Origin: Dama dama
Taxonomy: Eukaryota > Chordata > Mammalia > Artiodactyla > Cervidae
DNA length: 64,000 nucleotides
Assembly (NCBI RefSeq): GCF_033118175.1
Contig: NC_083693.1
Location: forward strand, 25,863,981 to 25,927,980
Direction of reading: 5' to 3'
The notes under the pieces: model-generated
Database searches by the model: none
What the model was told of the DNA's origin: nothing
Seen by the model: only the letters and a program-made list of their open reading frames with translations
In this document: piece after piece, positions 11,731 to 22,842 of the stretch
Layout: every line of letters starts with the position of its first letter
Numbering within the stretch: the stretch's first letter is position 1
Program-made: the position numbers and the translations under genes

Positions 11731-12366
11731 TTTTAAAAATAACTTTAATTGTGTGGTGCAACCCCCATTCTGCTCAACAAGGAGCAATGATGTTGGGTTT
11801 AGATTGGTGATCAAACAGGTAAGTCTAGGCTTTACTTGGAACCAAATGAATGCATCCTTGAGAAAGGCAAGCAATAGCACAGCACGTGTGGAAGGGCCTC
11901 TGTGGAAGTTTGGACTCTCAGGCGCAGCTTTCTGGGCCCGAGTCAGTCTTTGCCAGAGAAGTGTGTGGTCATGAGAGATGAAGCCTCAGCTTAGAGGAGC
12001 CATCAGTTCTGGGTTTAATTCAGCTTTCGTCCTTAGCTGTTTACGTAGGGCCTTTGTAACTAGTGTGTGCGCAGTGTGTGTGTGTGTGCACAATGAACGA
12101 GCCTCCTTGTCTCTGACGGGTATGAGACCACCTCCCAATCCCCATTGCAGGTGCTTCACAGCAATACCTGGTATTCATCATCGCTTGACAAACGTGGGAA
12201 GATTGAAGCACAAAAGTTTGGTCAGATATATGGGCCTTAGGTGAATTCTCCCTTTGAACCTGAGGTAGCCATGGTCCTTACAATTCCTTTTCTTAGTATT
12301 GTGTCAAATGCTGGCTCTCAGAAATACCACCTGTTTCTGAGACAGACCGAAAATATTGCTTACCTT

Positions 12367-12878
12367 GGTGTGGTAGACAGAATACTGCCCCCAGCCCAAG
12401 ATGTTCATTTTCTAATCCCTAAAACCTTTAAGGATGCTGCTTTATGTGGCACAAAGGACTTTGTAGATGTGATTAAGTTAAACCTCTTGAGATGGGGAGA
12501 TTATGTCAGACTATTACATTGGGTCCAATGTAATCATATGGGTCCTTAACCGTGAACCACTAAGACAGAAGAGTCCGGGTCAGAAAAGGAGATTTGACCA
12601 TGGAAACCAAGGTAGGAATGTTGTGATTGCTTCCTTTGACTGTAGCAGAGGACACCATGGGCCAAAGAATGTAGCTGCCCTCCAGAAGCTAGAAAAGGCA
12701 AGGAAGTTACTTTCGAGAACTTCCATGAGGAGTGCAGTCTTGCCAACACCTTGATTTTTGCACAGTAAAACCCATTTTGGGCTTTTGACCTCCAGCACTG
12801 TAATACAATAAATTTGTGTTGTCTCCAATCAGTAAATTTGTGGTAATTTGTTGCGGAAGTGATAGGAAACTAACATAT
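12367..12878 (+). mobile_element. MLT1-type (ERVL-MaLR) solo LTR
   Basis: Starts TGTGGTAGACAGAATACTGC and contains the characteristic 'ttgtagatgtgattaagtta' block. The end region has 'aataaatttgtgttgtct' and then 'ggaaactaaca'. About 510 bp in plus orientation, with no internal region. These old LTRs are common in placental genomes. The subfamily was not determined. Confidence 0.75.
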
Positions 12879-13124
12879 TTGATAAGGGAGAATGTGACAG
12901 GAGTCTTGATAGTGTCTCAAAAGAGGAAGGGCAAACCCGGGGTATTTATAAAGATTTCAAAGTTTTATTAAGTTCAGGTATTTTAATGTAGGGCTTGATT
13001 AACATTGGGTTAAGATCATGATATAATGGTTTAAGCCTGGTGGACGCTCTAAGGCAAGAATCTTGAGGAGAGGGGTTGTCAAGTCTTACTTGCAGTGTGC
13101 TGTATCTTCACTGTGTCATCCGTC

Positions 13125-13283
13125 ATCTTTTGTTGTGGCTCATGGATTCTCTAGTTATGGCCCACAGGCTTAGTTGCTCTGTGGCATGTAGGATCTTAGT
13201 TCCCAGACCAGGGAGAGGACCTGTGTCCCCTGCATTGCCAGGCAGATTCTTAACCACTGGACCACCAGGGAAGTCCCCAGTTG
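13125..13283 (-). mobile_element. CHR-type tRNA-derived SINE
   Basis: Antisense cetartiodactyl SINE: 'cttagttgctctgtggcatg', 'cccctgcattgccaggcaga' and the tRNA-like end 'ccactggaccaccagggaag'. Confidence 0.8.
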
Positions 13284-13699
13284 ATATTTTCTACTGAAGA
13301 GTTGTTTAGATGTTCCTGAAAAATTATCAATTTATGAAAAGTAAATTTATTTGTAATTTCTATTTTTCTAGGCAAGTGTTTCCTAGGGCAGTAAACTTGT
13401 ATCGATGCAGACAGAGAGTAATAAATTCTTATTAATCCAGGCAGTAGGCTGTGTGGAGGCAGATGATTCGAGATCCCAGTTGCAAGGAGGATGCGATTCA
13501 GGGTCAAAGTTTCAGGTATCCTTGAAGCTATAGGAAAGGCCACAGAATCCCTGGTCATCTTTTGTTTCCTTGGGACTTTTTCTTTTTGCTTGTAAGTCTG
13601 ACACTTATTCATTAGAGTACAAGTGGAATTTAGTCCATTCCTACCCAGATGCTAGGATTTCTACTTTGTTTAGGAAATTCTTTTTCTTACTGCCCAGTG

Positions 13700-14745
13700 T
13701 ATTGGTTTTGTATTGCTGCCATAACAGATTATCACACATTTGGTAGCTTAAACAATTAAAAAAAAATCTTATAGCTCTTATGGTGAGAAGTTCAATATGA
13801 GTAAAAATCACAGGGCAAAAGTCAAACTGAAAAGATAAATGCATCCCAATGTTCATTACAGCATTGTTTATGATAGCAAAGACATGGAAGTAACCTAAAT
13901 GGCAATCAACAGAGGAACAGATAAAGAATATGTGATACATATATACTATGGAATATTACTCAGCCATTAAAAAGAATAAATAATGACATTAGCAGCAATG
14001 TGGATGGACCTAGAGACTGTCATATGAGAGAAGTCAGAGAAGGACAAACATCATATGACATCCCTTATATGTGGAATCTAAAAAGAAATGATACAAATGA
14101 ACTTAGAAAACAAACTCATAGACTTAGAGAACAAACTTATGGTTGCCAGGGAGAAGGGATAATTAGGGCGTTTGGGATGGACATGTACACATTGCTGTAT
14201 TTAAAATGGGTAACCAACAAGGACCTACTGTCTAGCACAGGAAACTCTGGTCAGTGTTATGTGCCAACCTGGATGAGAGGGGAATTTGTGGGAGAATGGA
14301 TACATGTATGTGTATGGCTGAGTCTCTTTGCTGTTCACAGCCTTTGCTGAAACTATCACAACATTGTTAATTGGCTATACTCCAATGCAAAATAAAAAGT
14401 ATTTTTAAAAAAATCAAGATATTGGGTCTATATTCCTTCTGGAGGATAGTGGAGGAGAATCCATTTCCTTGCCTTTGCTGGCTTTTAGAAGACACCACAT
14501 TCCTCAACTTTTGACCGCTTCCCTCCATCTTCAAAGCCAGCATGGAAGCCTGAGTTCTTTGCATGTGGTTCTGGTCCTTTGTGGCTGGGGAAAGTTCTCT
14601 GCTTTTATGCATTTGTAATTACATATATCAATAGTTTGGCCCCAACTGGTTAATTCAGGATCATCTCCCCATCTCAAATAGACTTAAATCTTAAATATAT
14701 CTGCAAAGTCCCTTTTGCCGTGTAAGGTAACATATTGTCAGGGTC
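13700..14745 (+). mobile_element. Old repeat split by a younger L1 3' end
   Basis: The pieces 13700-13833 ('gtattgctgccataacagat', 'ggtgagaagttcaatatgag') and 14411-14745 ('ccttctggaggatag', 'ccctccatcttcaaagccag') read as consecutive parts of one old interspersed repeat whose family I cannot name with certainty. A younger L1 3' end (13834-14410) separates them. Confidence 0.55.
13834..14410 (+). mobile_element. L1 3' end with poly(A) tail
   Basis: Sense-strand C-terminal ORF2 and 3' UTR of a ruminant L1: 'ggaatattactcagccatta', 'tatgtggaatctaaaaag' and the final 'ccaatgcaaaataaaaagta' with an A-run ending about 14410. 5'-truncated and non-coding. Confidence 0.85.
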
Positions 14746-14772
14746 TGAAGTTTGGGGCATGGACATCCTTTG

Positions 14773-14988
14773 TTGTTGTTTAGTCAGTAAGTTGTGTCTG
14801 ACTCTTCGTGACCCTATGGTCTATAGCCCGCCACGCTCCTCTGTCCATGGGATTTCCCAGTCAAGAATCCTGGAGTGGGTTGCCATTTCTTTCTCCAGGG
14901 AATTTTCACAACCTAAAGATTGAACCCGCATCTCCTGCACTGGCAAGTGGATTCTTTACCACCGACACACCAGGGAAGCCCAAAGAGA
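14773..14988 (-). mobile_element. Bov-A/Bov-tA SINE
   Basis: Antisense, near full length, from 'agttgtgtctgactcttcgt' to the tRNA-like end 'ccgacacaccagggaagccc'. Confidence 0.9.
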
Positions 14989-15387
14989 GGGTAGGGTAGG
15001 GAAAATCATTTGCTACCAGTTAGTTTTCTTCACGTAACATTTTCCCTGAATCGGTTGCTTCCTATTTTCCTTCCATATGTTCCCAGCCCTCCTTGTATTG
15101 CTTAAATCTAGAGTCATGTGCACCACTGAAGCTCTGTCTCACGTTCCCAAGCGTCTTGCGTGTACTCTGTCTCCATGATAACCACGTTCTTTGCATGTCA
15201 CTGTCATGGGAAGAGTGCTGTATGCGCCTCCTCTTTTGCTGTCAGTGCAGCTTGAAATCAGATAGTCTATTGTGCAGACACAGGCAGGAAAGATGTGCCC
15301 TGTTCAGCCTCACTCAACTTCTTCCAGGGAACAGGAACAGTCCCGCTTCTAAATGAATTGATGCCCTGTGTCAGGCAGATCTGTTTG

Positions 15388-15583
15388 TTTTTGTTGCTAA
15401 CTCCTGTCAGACTTTTTTGTGACCTCATGGACCATAGCCTGCCAGGCTCCTTTGTCCATGGGATTTCCCAGCCTGGAATACTGAAGTGGTTTGCCATTGC
15501 CTTCTCCAGGGGATTTTCCCAACCCAGAGACTGAACCTACATCTCCTGCATTGGCAGGCAGATTCTTTACCACTGAGCCACCT
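15388..15583 (-). mobile_element. Bov-A/Bov-tA SINE
   Basis: Antisense copy with 'ggatttcccagcctggaata', 'catctcctgcattggcaggc' and a tRNA-like terminus. It lies about 130 bp upstream of the second exon's acceptor. Confidence 0.9.
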
Positions 15584-15712
15584 GTCAGGCAGATTAGGTT
15601 AACAAAAATACTCCTAAACTACCAGGAGTTAGAGGAATATAAGCTTTGTTGCTGCTTTCACCTGTTGTTATAAAAAATCTTAAAATACACTTTTCTTTCA
15701 TTTTTGCCCCAG

Positions 15713-15866
15713 ACTCACCTTGACATTCTGGAAAAAAGTGTGAACCACAAGCAGGTCTACTTCCAACAGGAGGTTCTCTGCCAGACGCTAGGAGGGAATT
15801 CCTGTCCACTGGTGACTATCACGGCCATGCCGGAGTCTAACAGTGCTGACCACCTGGAGCAGTTCC
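15713..15866 (+). CDS. AGBL1: AGBL1 (cytosolic carboxypeptidase 4) internal exon
   Basis: This 154-base exon has a pyrimidine-rich tract and CAG acceptor at 15710-15712 and a consensus GTGAGT donor from 15867. It encodes 51 residues in phase 0, starting THLDILEKSV, with the conserved CPLVTITAMPESN block and ending HLEQF. The last base starts a split codon, which with the next exon would give arginine if that exon begins with G in its first position. The block marks the join between the N-domain and the M14 zinc carboxypeptidase domain. The zinc-ligand HxxE motif should be in the next exon, which I did not find here. With the exon at 1276 it gives 99 contiguous residues. SADHLEQF rather than the CCP1-type text supports AGBL1. 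No frameshift or stop is seen. Confidence 0.88.
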
Positions 15867-16032
15867 GTGAGTAAACACATACATACCTTCTTTGAAGATT
15901 TGGTGGTGACGGTGGTGGGGGAGGTCCTCTTAGTCTTGCAAGCCCTCTGTCCCTTTGAGGTCAGAAATTCCACAAAGGGTTGGGTACTGGTCTATCTTTG
16001 TAGAAATACACCCAGCTCTTCTTGCTTTGTTT

Positions 16033-16285
16033 TGTTGGTCAGTTGCTAAGTTGTGTCCAACTCTTTGTGATCCCTTGGACTGCAGCATGCCAGGTTTCCC
16101 TGTCCTTCACTATCTCCCAGAGTTTGCTCAAACTCTTGTCCACTGAGTCTGGGATGCCATCCAATCATCCCATCCTCTGTCATCCCCTTTCCTCCTGTCC
16201 TCAATCTTTCCCAGCATCAGGGTCTCTTCCAATGAGTTGGCTTTTCACATCAGGTGGCCAAAGTATTGGAGCTTAAGTATCAGTG
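16033..16285 (-). mobile_element. BovB 3' fragment
   Basis: Antisense BovB 3' end: 'ccaactctttgtgatccctt', 'gtttgctcaaactcttgtcc', 'caatgagttggctttt'. It lies 170 bp past the second exon's donor and is truncated within the ORF. Confidence 0.85.
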
Positions 16286-17397
16286 TTGCTCTGTTATCAT
16301 AGGGAGAAAACAAATTAATTGCATATTGTCAGAGAGATGAAATGACTTGTTGAAATTGAGAGCAGTTTAAAAGTGACAGTCAGTTCTCCTAAAACAGAAC
16401 CAGAACCAGAAAATGAATCAACATTTTCTGACCTCTAATCCAGGGACTTTTCTCATCATGCTCATTACTGTTATACTACCCTCATGGTCAGTCACAGTTT
16501 GGAAATAAAAGAAGCTAAGTCTTGGAGAGCTGGCTGAATAAGTCCCTGAATGACCTGGATACAGTTTGGATCTGAAGAACTAAAAGTGTGGAGGAGGCTC
16601 TGGCCAAGAGTTGTAAAACCAACTCAAAGCACACAGGCACACACAGAGATGTACATGCACAGACACACACAGCACCCATTTCATGTTAGACTCCTGAGCA
16701 CAAATGTGATTTTCTTTGTGACCCACCAGCTTTTAAAGTTGGCTCCTGGCGTAGTTTTCAACCTCAGACAAAGGCAAGGAAAACCAAACAGAATGAAGCA
16801 TGCTTGCAATATGGAAAAGTTTGGGAGATGAAAGTAAAGGCTGGGGAATAAAAATCCAGCTAATTTATCCCCTAAAGAGGCAGCCTTACCTGATGAAGTG
16901 CTAACTGCGTTCAAGTGAATCTTTGGTGGATAGGAAATGTAATTTCTCACACCCCATCAGCATCTGACAATGAATGCTTAACTGTCTGGCTGATCAACAA
17001 CCGATTATCCCATCTGAATTAATAAGGCCGTAACATGCTTTAATGAATAATAAGGGATTTTCCAAAAGTTCTCTGATGTGGTTCATGCATTTAAGAGCAG
17101 TTTCTCTAATAGTTACCACCTTCTTCCCTTGCAGATGAGCAGTTCATGGAAGTTAGAGACAGTAATCCTTCCAGGGCAACCTTCAGAGAGCAATTATTTA
17201 TTTAAGAAAGTGGGTCTGTGTATGTCTGCATTGTTCAGGTTCAGTTTCTCAATAGGAGCTGAGCGGTACTCAATGTGTAATTATAACACAGAGCTGCCTC
17301 AGCTCTTGCATCTTTATTTACACCGACAATGGTACTTTTGTTGATATTATAACCACAGAGATCATTCTCCCTTTAAGGCAAGGACTTGAAACACAAT

Positions 17398-17617
17398 GCT
17401 TGCTTGCTCAGTCACTGCAGTTGTGTCCGACTCTTTGAGACCCTATGGGCTGTAGCCCACCAGGCTCTTCTGTCCATGGAATTTTCCAGGCAAGAATACT
17501 GGAGTGGGTTGCCATTTTCTCCTCCAGGGAATCTCCTTGACCCAGGGATCAAACCCGTGTCTCTTAAGTCTCCCGCATTGGCAGGCAGATTCTTTACCAC
17601 TCGTGCCACTGACACAC
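17398..17617 (-). mobile_element. Bov-A/Bov-tA SINE
   Basis: Antisense and near full length, from 'tgcagttgtgtccgactctt' to the tRNA-like end 'tcgtgccactgacacac'. Confidence 0.9.
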
Positions 17618-17861
17618 AGTAAACGCTCCTAAATAATTTGACACTTCAAAATAGTTCAAAGAGGAGAAAATATTTCTTAGCACATGTTCATATGAATCAT
17701 TTCTACTTGGGATCTAATGTTGGTAATAATACATGAATACTATTGTTGCGGGGGGGGGGGTGGCTGGAAGCAGGACCTTGGTCCTTGTCTTCTTTGAAGA
17801 AATAATTCAACAGAGACCGATATTGTGAAACAGATACAATGTTTATTAAAATCCAAGTACA

Positions 17862-19033
17862 TGTGGAGGAAATGGCAACCCACTCCAGTTTTCTGTTTTT
17901 TTTTTTTTTTTCACTTTTTATGATTATTTTTTAATTTATTTTTTTATTGAAGGATAATTGTTTTATGGAATTTTGCTGTTTTCTGTCAAACATCAACATG
18001 AATCAGCCATAGGTATACATATACCCCCTCACTTTTGAACCTCCCTCCCGTCTCCCTCCCCATCCCACCCCTCTAGGTTGATACAGAGACCCTGTTTGAG
18101 TTTCTTGAGCCACACAGCAAATTCCTGTTGGCTGTCTATTTTACACATGGTAATGTAAGTCTCCATGTTACTCTTTCCACACATCTCACCCTCTCCTCCC
18201 TCTCCCCATGTCCATAAGTCTATTCTCTATGTCTGTTTCTCCACTGCTGCCCTGTAAACAAATTCTTCAGTACCATTTTTCTAGATTCTGTATATGTGTG
18301 TTAGAATATGATATTTATTTATCTTTCTCTTTCTGACTCACTTCACTCTGTATAATAGGTTCTAGGGTCATCCACCTCATCAGAACTGACTCAAATGCAT
18401 TCCTTTTATGGCTGAGTAATATTCCATTGTGTATATGTAGCACAACTTCTTTATCCATTCATCTGTCGATGTACATCTAGGCTTTCATGTTCTAGCTTTT
18501 ATGAATAGTGCTGCAATGAACAATGGGATACATGTGTCCTTTTCAATTTTGGTTTTCTCAGGATATATGCCTAGGAATGGGATTGCTGGGTCATATGGTG
18601 GTTTTATTTCTAGTTTTTTAAGGAATCTCCATGTGGTCTTCCATAGTGGCTGTATCAGTTTACATTCCCACCAACAGTGCAAGAGCATTCCCTTTTCTCC
18701 AAACACTCTCCAGCATTTGTTTGTAGACTTTTTGAAGATGGCCATTCTGACCAGTGTGAGGTGATATCTCATTGTGGTTATGATTTGCATTCCTCTAATA
18801 ATGAGCGATGTTGAGCATCTTTTCATGTGCTTTTGCACAGCAAAGGAAACTATAAGCAAGGTGAAAAGACAACCTTCAGAATGGGAGAAAACAATAGCAA
18901 ATGAAATAACTGACAAAGGATTAATTTCTGAAATATACAAGCACTTCAGTATTCTTGCCTGGGAAATCCCATGGACAGAGGAGCCTGGTGGGCTATAGTT
19001 CATGTGGTCACAGAGTTGGACACAGTTGAGTGA
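17862..19033 (+). mobile_element. Bov-A SINE fragment split by an L1
   Basis: The SINE text 'ggaggaaatggcaacccact' stops at 17889. It resumes at 18942 with 'cacttcagtattcttgcctg' through 'gttggacacagttgagtga'. The gap is the L1 at 17890-18941. The whole SINE is flanked by CCAAGTACA on both sides. Confidence 0.85.
17890..18941 (-). mobile_element. L1 3' end with 5' inversion (twin priming)
   Basis: The part 17890-18835 is the minus-strand C-terminal ORF2 and 3' UTR of L1, with a T-run at about 17897-17911 as the tail. At about 18836 orientation flips: 18838-18941 is plus-strand L1 ('cagcaaaggaaactataagc' to 'ctgaaatatacaag') from just upstream in the element. About 100-120 bases of L1 are missing between the two parts, judged against the copy at 62.45-62.56 kb. 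The target duplication is CACTCCAGT (17881-17889) and CACTTCAGT (18942-18950). A 187-codon open frame across the junction is an artefact of the inversion. Confidence 0.85.
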
Positions 19034-19721
19034 CCAAGTACACAGCATGCACGGAAGAGCACATGGGTGAATTCTCAGAGAGAACTGCTCCTGATAAGAA
19101 TGGTTTAGATTGCTTATACGGGGCAGTCTTCTGTGTTTGTCTCTGGCCAGTCATCTTGCTTGGGCCCATATTTGGCCTGACTCAGGATCCTTCCTGGTGG
19201 CACACACATCTGTCAACCAAGGTGAATTCCAGTGTGAAGGTTTCTGGGGGGGTTGGCAGGACATAGGAAAAAAATATGGTCACTTTGTCTTTCACCCAAT
19301 CAGGGCCGATGCTCCTGTTGTGATTTTGTCTCAAAGTGTCCTCAGGAGACTGGATGTAGCTGCTCAGCCTGGTGCCCAACTATCTCCTCCGTCACTCTCA
19401 TGTATCTTTATAGCTTTCTCTCTTAAACATGTGCTAAACATGTCAGCTGTTGTTCATCTCAAGATGGGCAGGCGTTGAGAGGACCCAGAAATGAATGATG
19501 TACATCTTCTTGTGGGCATCGTTAACTTAGAAGTGACAACCATTGAGCTGAGTCCTGAGGAGAAAAGACCCATGGGGGCTGTCTTTACAGGTGTGTCAAG
19601 TGGGCGTTTGCGCAGATGCCATGCTTAGAAGGGCCTCGAACTTTCTTTAATGCTCTTCAGTCACCAACTTGAAAATCTCAAGAAAAAAGTTTTGAAAGGG
19701 GCTTTGCATTTTCTCTAAGTT

Positions 19722-19936
19722 TATTTGAATTTATTTATTTGGCCGTGTTGGGTCTTAGTTGCATCTTGCTGCGTCTTCGTTGCATTTCGCTGTGGTGCTC
19801 GAGCTCAGTGGTTGTGGCGTGTGAGCTTAGTTGTCCCATGACATGTGGGACTTTAGTTACCTGACCAGGGACCGAACCCACGTCCTGGCATTGGAATGCA
19901 GATCCTTAATGACTCGGCCAGCAGCGGAGTCCCTGC
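19722..19936 (-). mobile_element. CHR-type SINE
   Basis: Antisense, with 'ggccgtgttgggtcttagtt' and a tRNA-like end 'tgactcggccagcagcggag'. The block 'cgctgtggtgctcgagctca' is typical. Diverged. Confidence 0.75.
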
Positions 19937-21187
19937 ATTTTCATTGTGCAATGGACCCTCATGTTGAGCAGCTGGTCCTGGGCCTACTTTAAGTTCCTAT
20001 AACTGAAAAATGAAAAGGCTAGTGTACAAATGAGGTAACTGGGGCTCAGGGAAGTTAAATATCACAGTCAATGGTGGTGCCTGATTTCTGATTTTCTTTT
20101 TCTGACTCCTGGGTGCATATGAACAATAAATGAGCTAACACAGTCATCAGAACTGGTGTTCAACATCACCATTCAGGTTCCACTCTGATCCAGAACTTCC
20201 TCTTTCCCCTCTTCTATGTCCTCACATTATTGGAAGCTAGTTTAGTTGTTAAAGCAACTCACACTAAATTGACCACAAGTAAATGCATTATCTTCTTCCT
20301 GCTGACAGTGAATTTCATTTTCCTCTCCTAACCCAATGTAAACATTTTCATGGTGGACGTTTCAGGCACTGTGGCAGGAAGGAAAGAAGGAAGGAAGATT
20401 CAGAACCCTCCAGACCCTTCTGATCCCAGCACGGAGCTGAGATTGCATGACCTGGGCCTCAGTGCTGGAAACATAGTCCCTGATGGGTTGCAGAAACAAC
20501 AATTTGTTTAGCAGCTTTCAATATATACATGAGCACAGGCCTTTACTGTAAAAGGGCAGAATATGAACATCACCTACCCTCCAAAACACAATACCATGCC
20601 TGTAAATCAGAAATAAAACAACTTCCTTTGAACTGCAGTGTGTCGCATTGTTTTAGGACAAGAAAATAGCCAATGATCCAGTAGCTCTAGACTCTTCCTG
20701 CCTCCAGGCTTTAATTGTCTTACCTGCTTCCTCCCTCCCTGGGTCACCAACTTCAGTCTGCAGTTGTATTTAAATGTGATGTGACTGGTTTCAGATTCAG
20801 TGGCTGCCTCTCATCCCTCATGATGAGGTTTAGTGCACTAAAAGACTCTCTTTCCACTGAGCAGGGTTATCACTTCAGTCGTATTTTAGAAGTTCAAGAA
20901 ATGAGAGCATGTGGGCCCAGGGAGAAACCCCCACCCCCAACTGGAGACTGATTCCCTGATAGTCTGACCTAAAGTCCTGGACCAGGAGCTTGTTGAGAAC
21001 AATTTATTGGTTACTTTTAATTCTTTCTTGACTCTGGGCTCCAGAGAGTCTTTCCTGGAAGGATTCATTTGCTTTGATTTATTTTTCAAAAGCATTTTTT
21101 TAAAAAAGATATTTTTCCTGGAAACATTTAGCCTTACTTTCCTGATAAATATAGTTTTGGTTCAGTAGTAGCCAGATTTAGGATATG

Positions 21188-21335
21188 CAAATTTGATCCC
21201 TGGGTCAGGAAGATCCCTTGGAGAAGGAAATGGCAACCCACTCCAGTATTCTTGTCTGAGAAATCCCATGGACAGAGGAGCCTGTCGGGCTACAGTCCAC
21301 AGGGTCACAGAGTCAGACATGACACAACAAGTGGC
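21188..21335 (+). mobile_element. Bov-A SINE, 5' truncated
   Basis: Sense copy starting inside the tRNA-like part ('tttgatccctgggtcaggaa') and ending 'cagagtcagacatgacacaa'. Confidence 0.88.
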
Positions 21336-22107
21336 CAGACTTGCCTGGTGTATGTTTTATCTCTCTCCCAAGAATTGAGGGTAAGTGACTTCTCACAATG
21401 GTCCCAAGAGAGAAGGCTCTTTTAAACCTGGAGATCTAAGCCTCAGAGCCAAAACGCTGACAGGTCCCCAAGAGCAGAGTCACTGTCCACCCTTTCAGTG
21501 GGACAGTGAGCAGGGAAGTTCTCCAAGAAATTTTCGTTGAGACCTTGTGGAAGAGACTGACTTGAAAAGAAATGGAGAATAAAAGGGAGCTGTTACAAAA
21601 AGGATAAATGACTCATTCTAGCATCAGAGACTCTCAGTGGATGAGGCATAGAGGAATTAGGCAGTCTGTGCTCTTCTTAACCGGTAGGATTCCAGAGGTC
21701 AAAGGAACCCTGGATGTTTGGGGTATGTAGAACAGAGAGTGAGTGAAGAGTGGACAGAGTCTAAGAGGGTGGGATAAAGGCTCTGCCAGGTTGAAATAGA
21801 AGGCATTGGAGAAGCCGGTTTGGAGATAGGTTTGGTAGGCAAGATCTATCCCAGACATGGATTCGGGTGCTTTCTGAGACTACTGTCCATTGGTTAGTGA
21901 TCTTCTGGCATAATTACGCTTAGCCTAGTTAAATCCTTCCACACGTTGTGTGTTAGCAGATATTCCAAGAGTTGAGAAGTCATATTTTCTTTAGTTTGTG
22001 TATGGTAAGTCCCCTACATGTGAACAAGTTCCATTCTAAGAGTGCGTTCATAAGTCCAGCAAAGTTAGCATAAGTACCCAACTAGCACAGTCAGCTGTAT
22101 AGTGCTG

Positions 22108-22430
22108 TGAAAGTCAAGGCGCTGGTCGCTCAGTTGCTCTTTGTGACCCCCGTGGACTATAGCCTCCAGGCTCTTCTGTCCGTGGGATTCCCCAGGCAAT
22201 CCTGGAGTGGCTTGCCATTTCCTACTGCAGGAGATCTTCCTGACCCAAGAATCGAATCCAGATCTCTTGCATCTCCTGCTTTGGCAGGCAGATTCTTTAC
22301 CATCTGAACCACCAGGAAAGTCCAAAAGTACTGGAGTGAGTAGCCATTCTCTTCTCCAGGGATCTTCTCACACTTAGGTCTCCTGCATTGCAGGCAGATT
22401 CTTTACCATCTGCGCCACCAGGTAAGCCCT
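22108..22430 (-). mobile_element. Bov-A SINE plus a second partial unit
   Basis: The part 22108-22320 is an antisense SINE ending in a tRNA-like region ('accatctgaaccaccaggaa'). The part 22325-22430 repeats the SINE middle and end ('agtactggagtgagtagcca' to 'atctgcgccaccaggtaagc'). The second is either a separate partial copy or the remains of a dimeric unit. Confidence 0.85.
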
Positions 22431-22617
22431 GATACTGCTCTGTGATACATTAAAAATACCGTACACATAATACATAATATACAAACATAAAAAAAATTAA
22501 CATTTTTAATCTTACAGTACAGAACCTTGAAAAGTACAGGAGTACCAGCTACGTAAGCATTACCTTTTTGCTTCCAGACATCCTGGGCTTGAAATAAAGA
22601 TACTGTACTACAGTCCT

Positions 22618-22842
22618 CTAGGAGCTCCCCAGGTGGCATTAGTGGTAAGGAACCTGCCCGCCAATGAGGAGACGTAAGAGGCACGGGTTCGAGACTTGGC
22701 TTGCCAGATCCCCTGGAGGAGGGCATGACAACCCCCTCCAGTGTTCTTGCCTGGAGAATCACGTGGGCAGAGGAGCCTGGCACGCTAAGGTCCGTAGGGT
22801 CGCCAGGAGTCAGACACGCGGAAGGGACTTGGCACAGCACTG
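22618..22842 (+). mobile_element. Bov-tA/Bov-A SINE, CpG-rich
   Basis: Sense, near full length, from 'aggagctccccaggtggcat' through 'gccaggagtcagacacgcgg'. It keeps unusually many CpGs for an old SINE, in keeping with the CpG-rich block around it. Confidence 0.85.

Larger units (their letters stand above)
1421..15712 (+). other. AGBL1 intron between the two exons
   Basis: A 14.3 kb intron bounded by GTAAGT and a CCCCAG acceptor. It holds the repeats listed separately plus unique stretches with no gene seen: about 1850-3345, 4425-6140, 7170-8530, 8830-9690, 9900-10660, 11170-11640, 11740-12360, 12880-13120 and 14990-15385. The 9.9-10.6 kb part resembles a decayed minus-strand L1 but is too diverged to place. 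Short open frames in these stretches lack codon bias or family resemblance. Confidence 0.75.
17744..19480 (-). mobile_element. ERV-type LTR fragment split by nested insertions
   Basis: The part 17744-17861 starts TGTTGCGG, like the end of the solo LTR at 25488. It contains TTTATT at about 17842, which is AATAAA on the minus strand. The LTR text resumes at 19034, where 'ggatccttcctggtggcac' is related to the solo LTR text near 25735. The join is supported by the 9-bp duplication CCAAGTACA at 17853-17861 and 19034-19042, left by the SINE that split it. The far end of the LTR is not clear. Confidence 0.55.

Noticed and set aside
17118..17160. Possible exon after a TTCTTCCCTTGCAG acceptor-like site near 17121-17134
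   Set aside because: The following frame has an early stop and does not resemble the carboxypeptidase domain.
18485..19048. 187-codon minus-strand frame
   Set aside because: It joins SINE, inverted L1 and L1 ORF2 C-terminal text. It is a chimera of nested repeats, not a gene.
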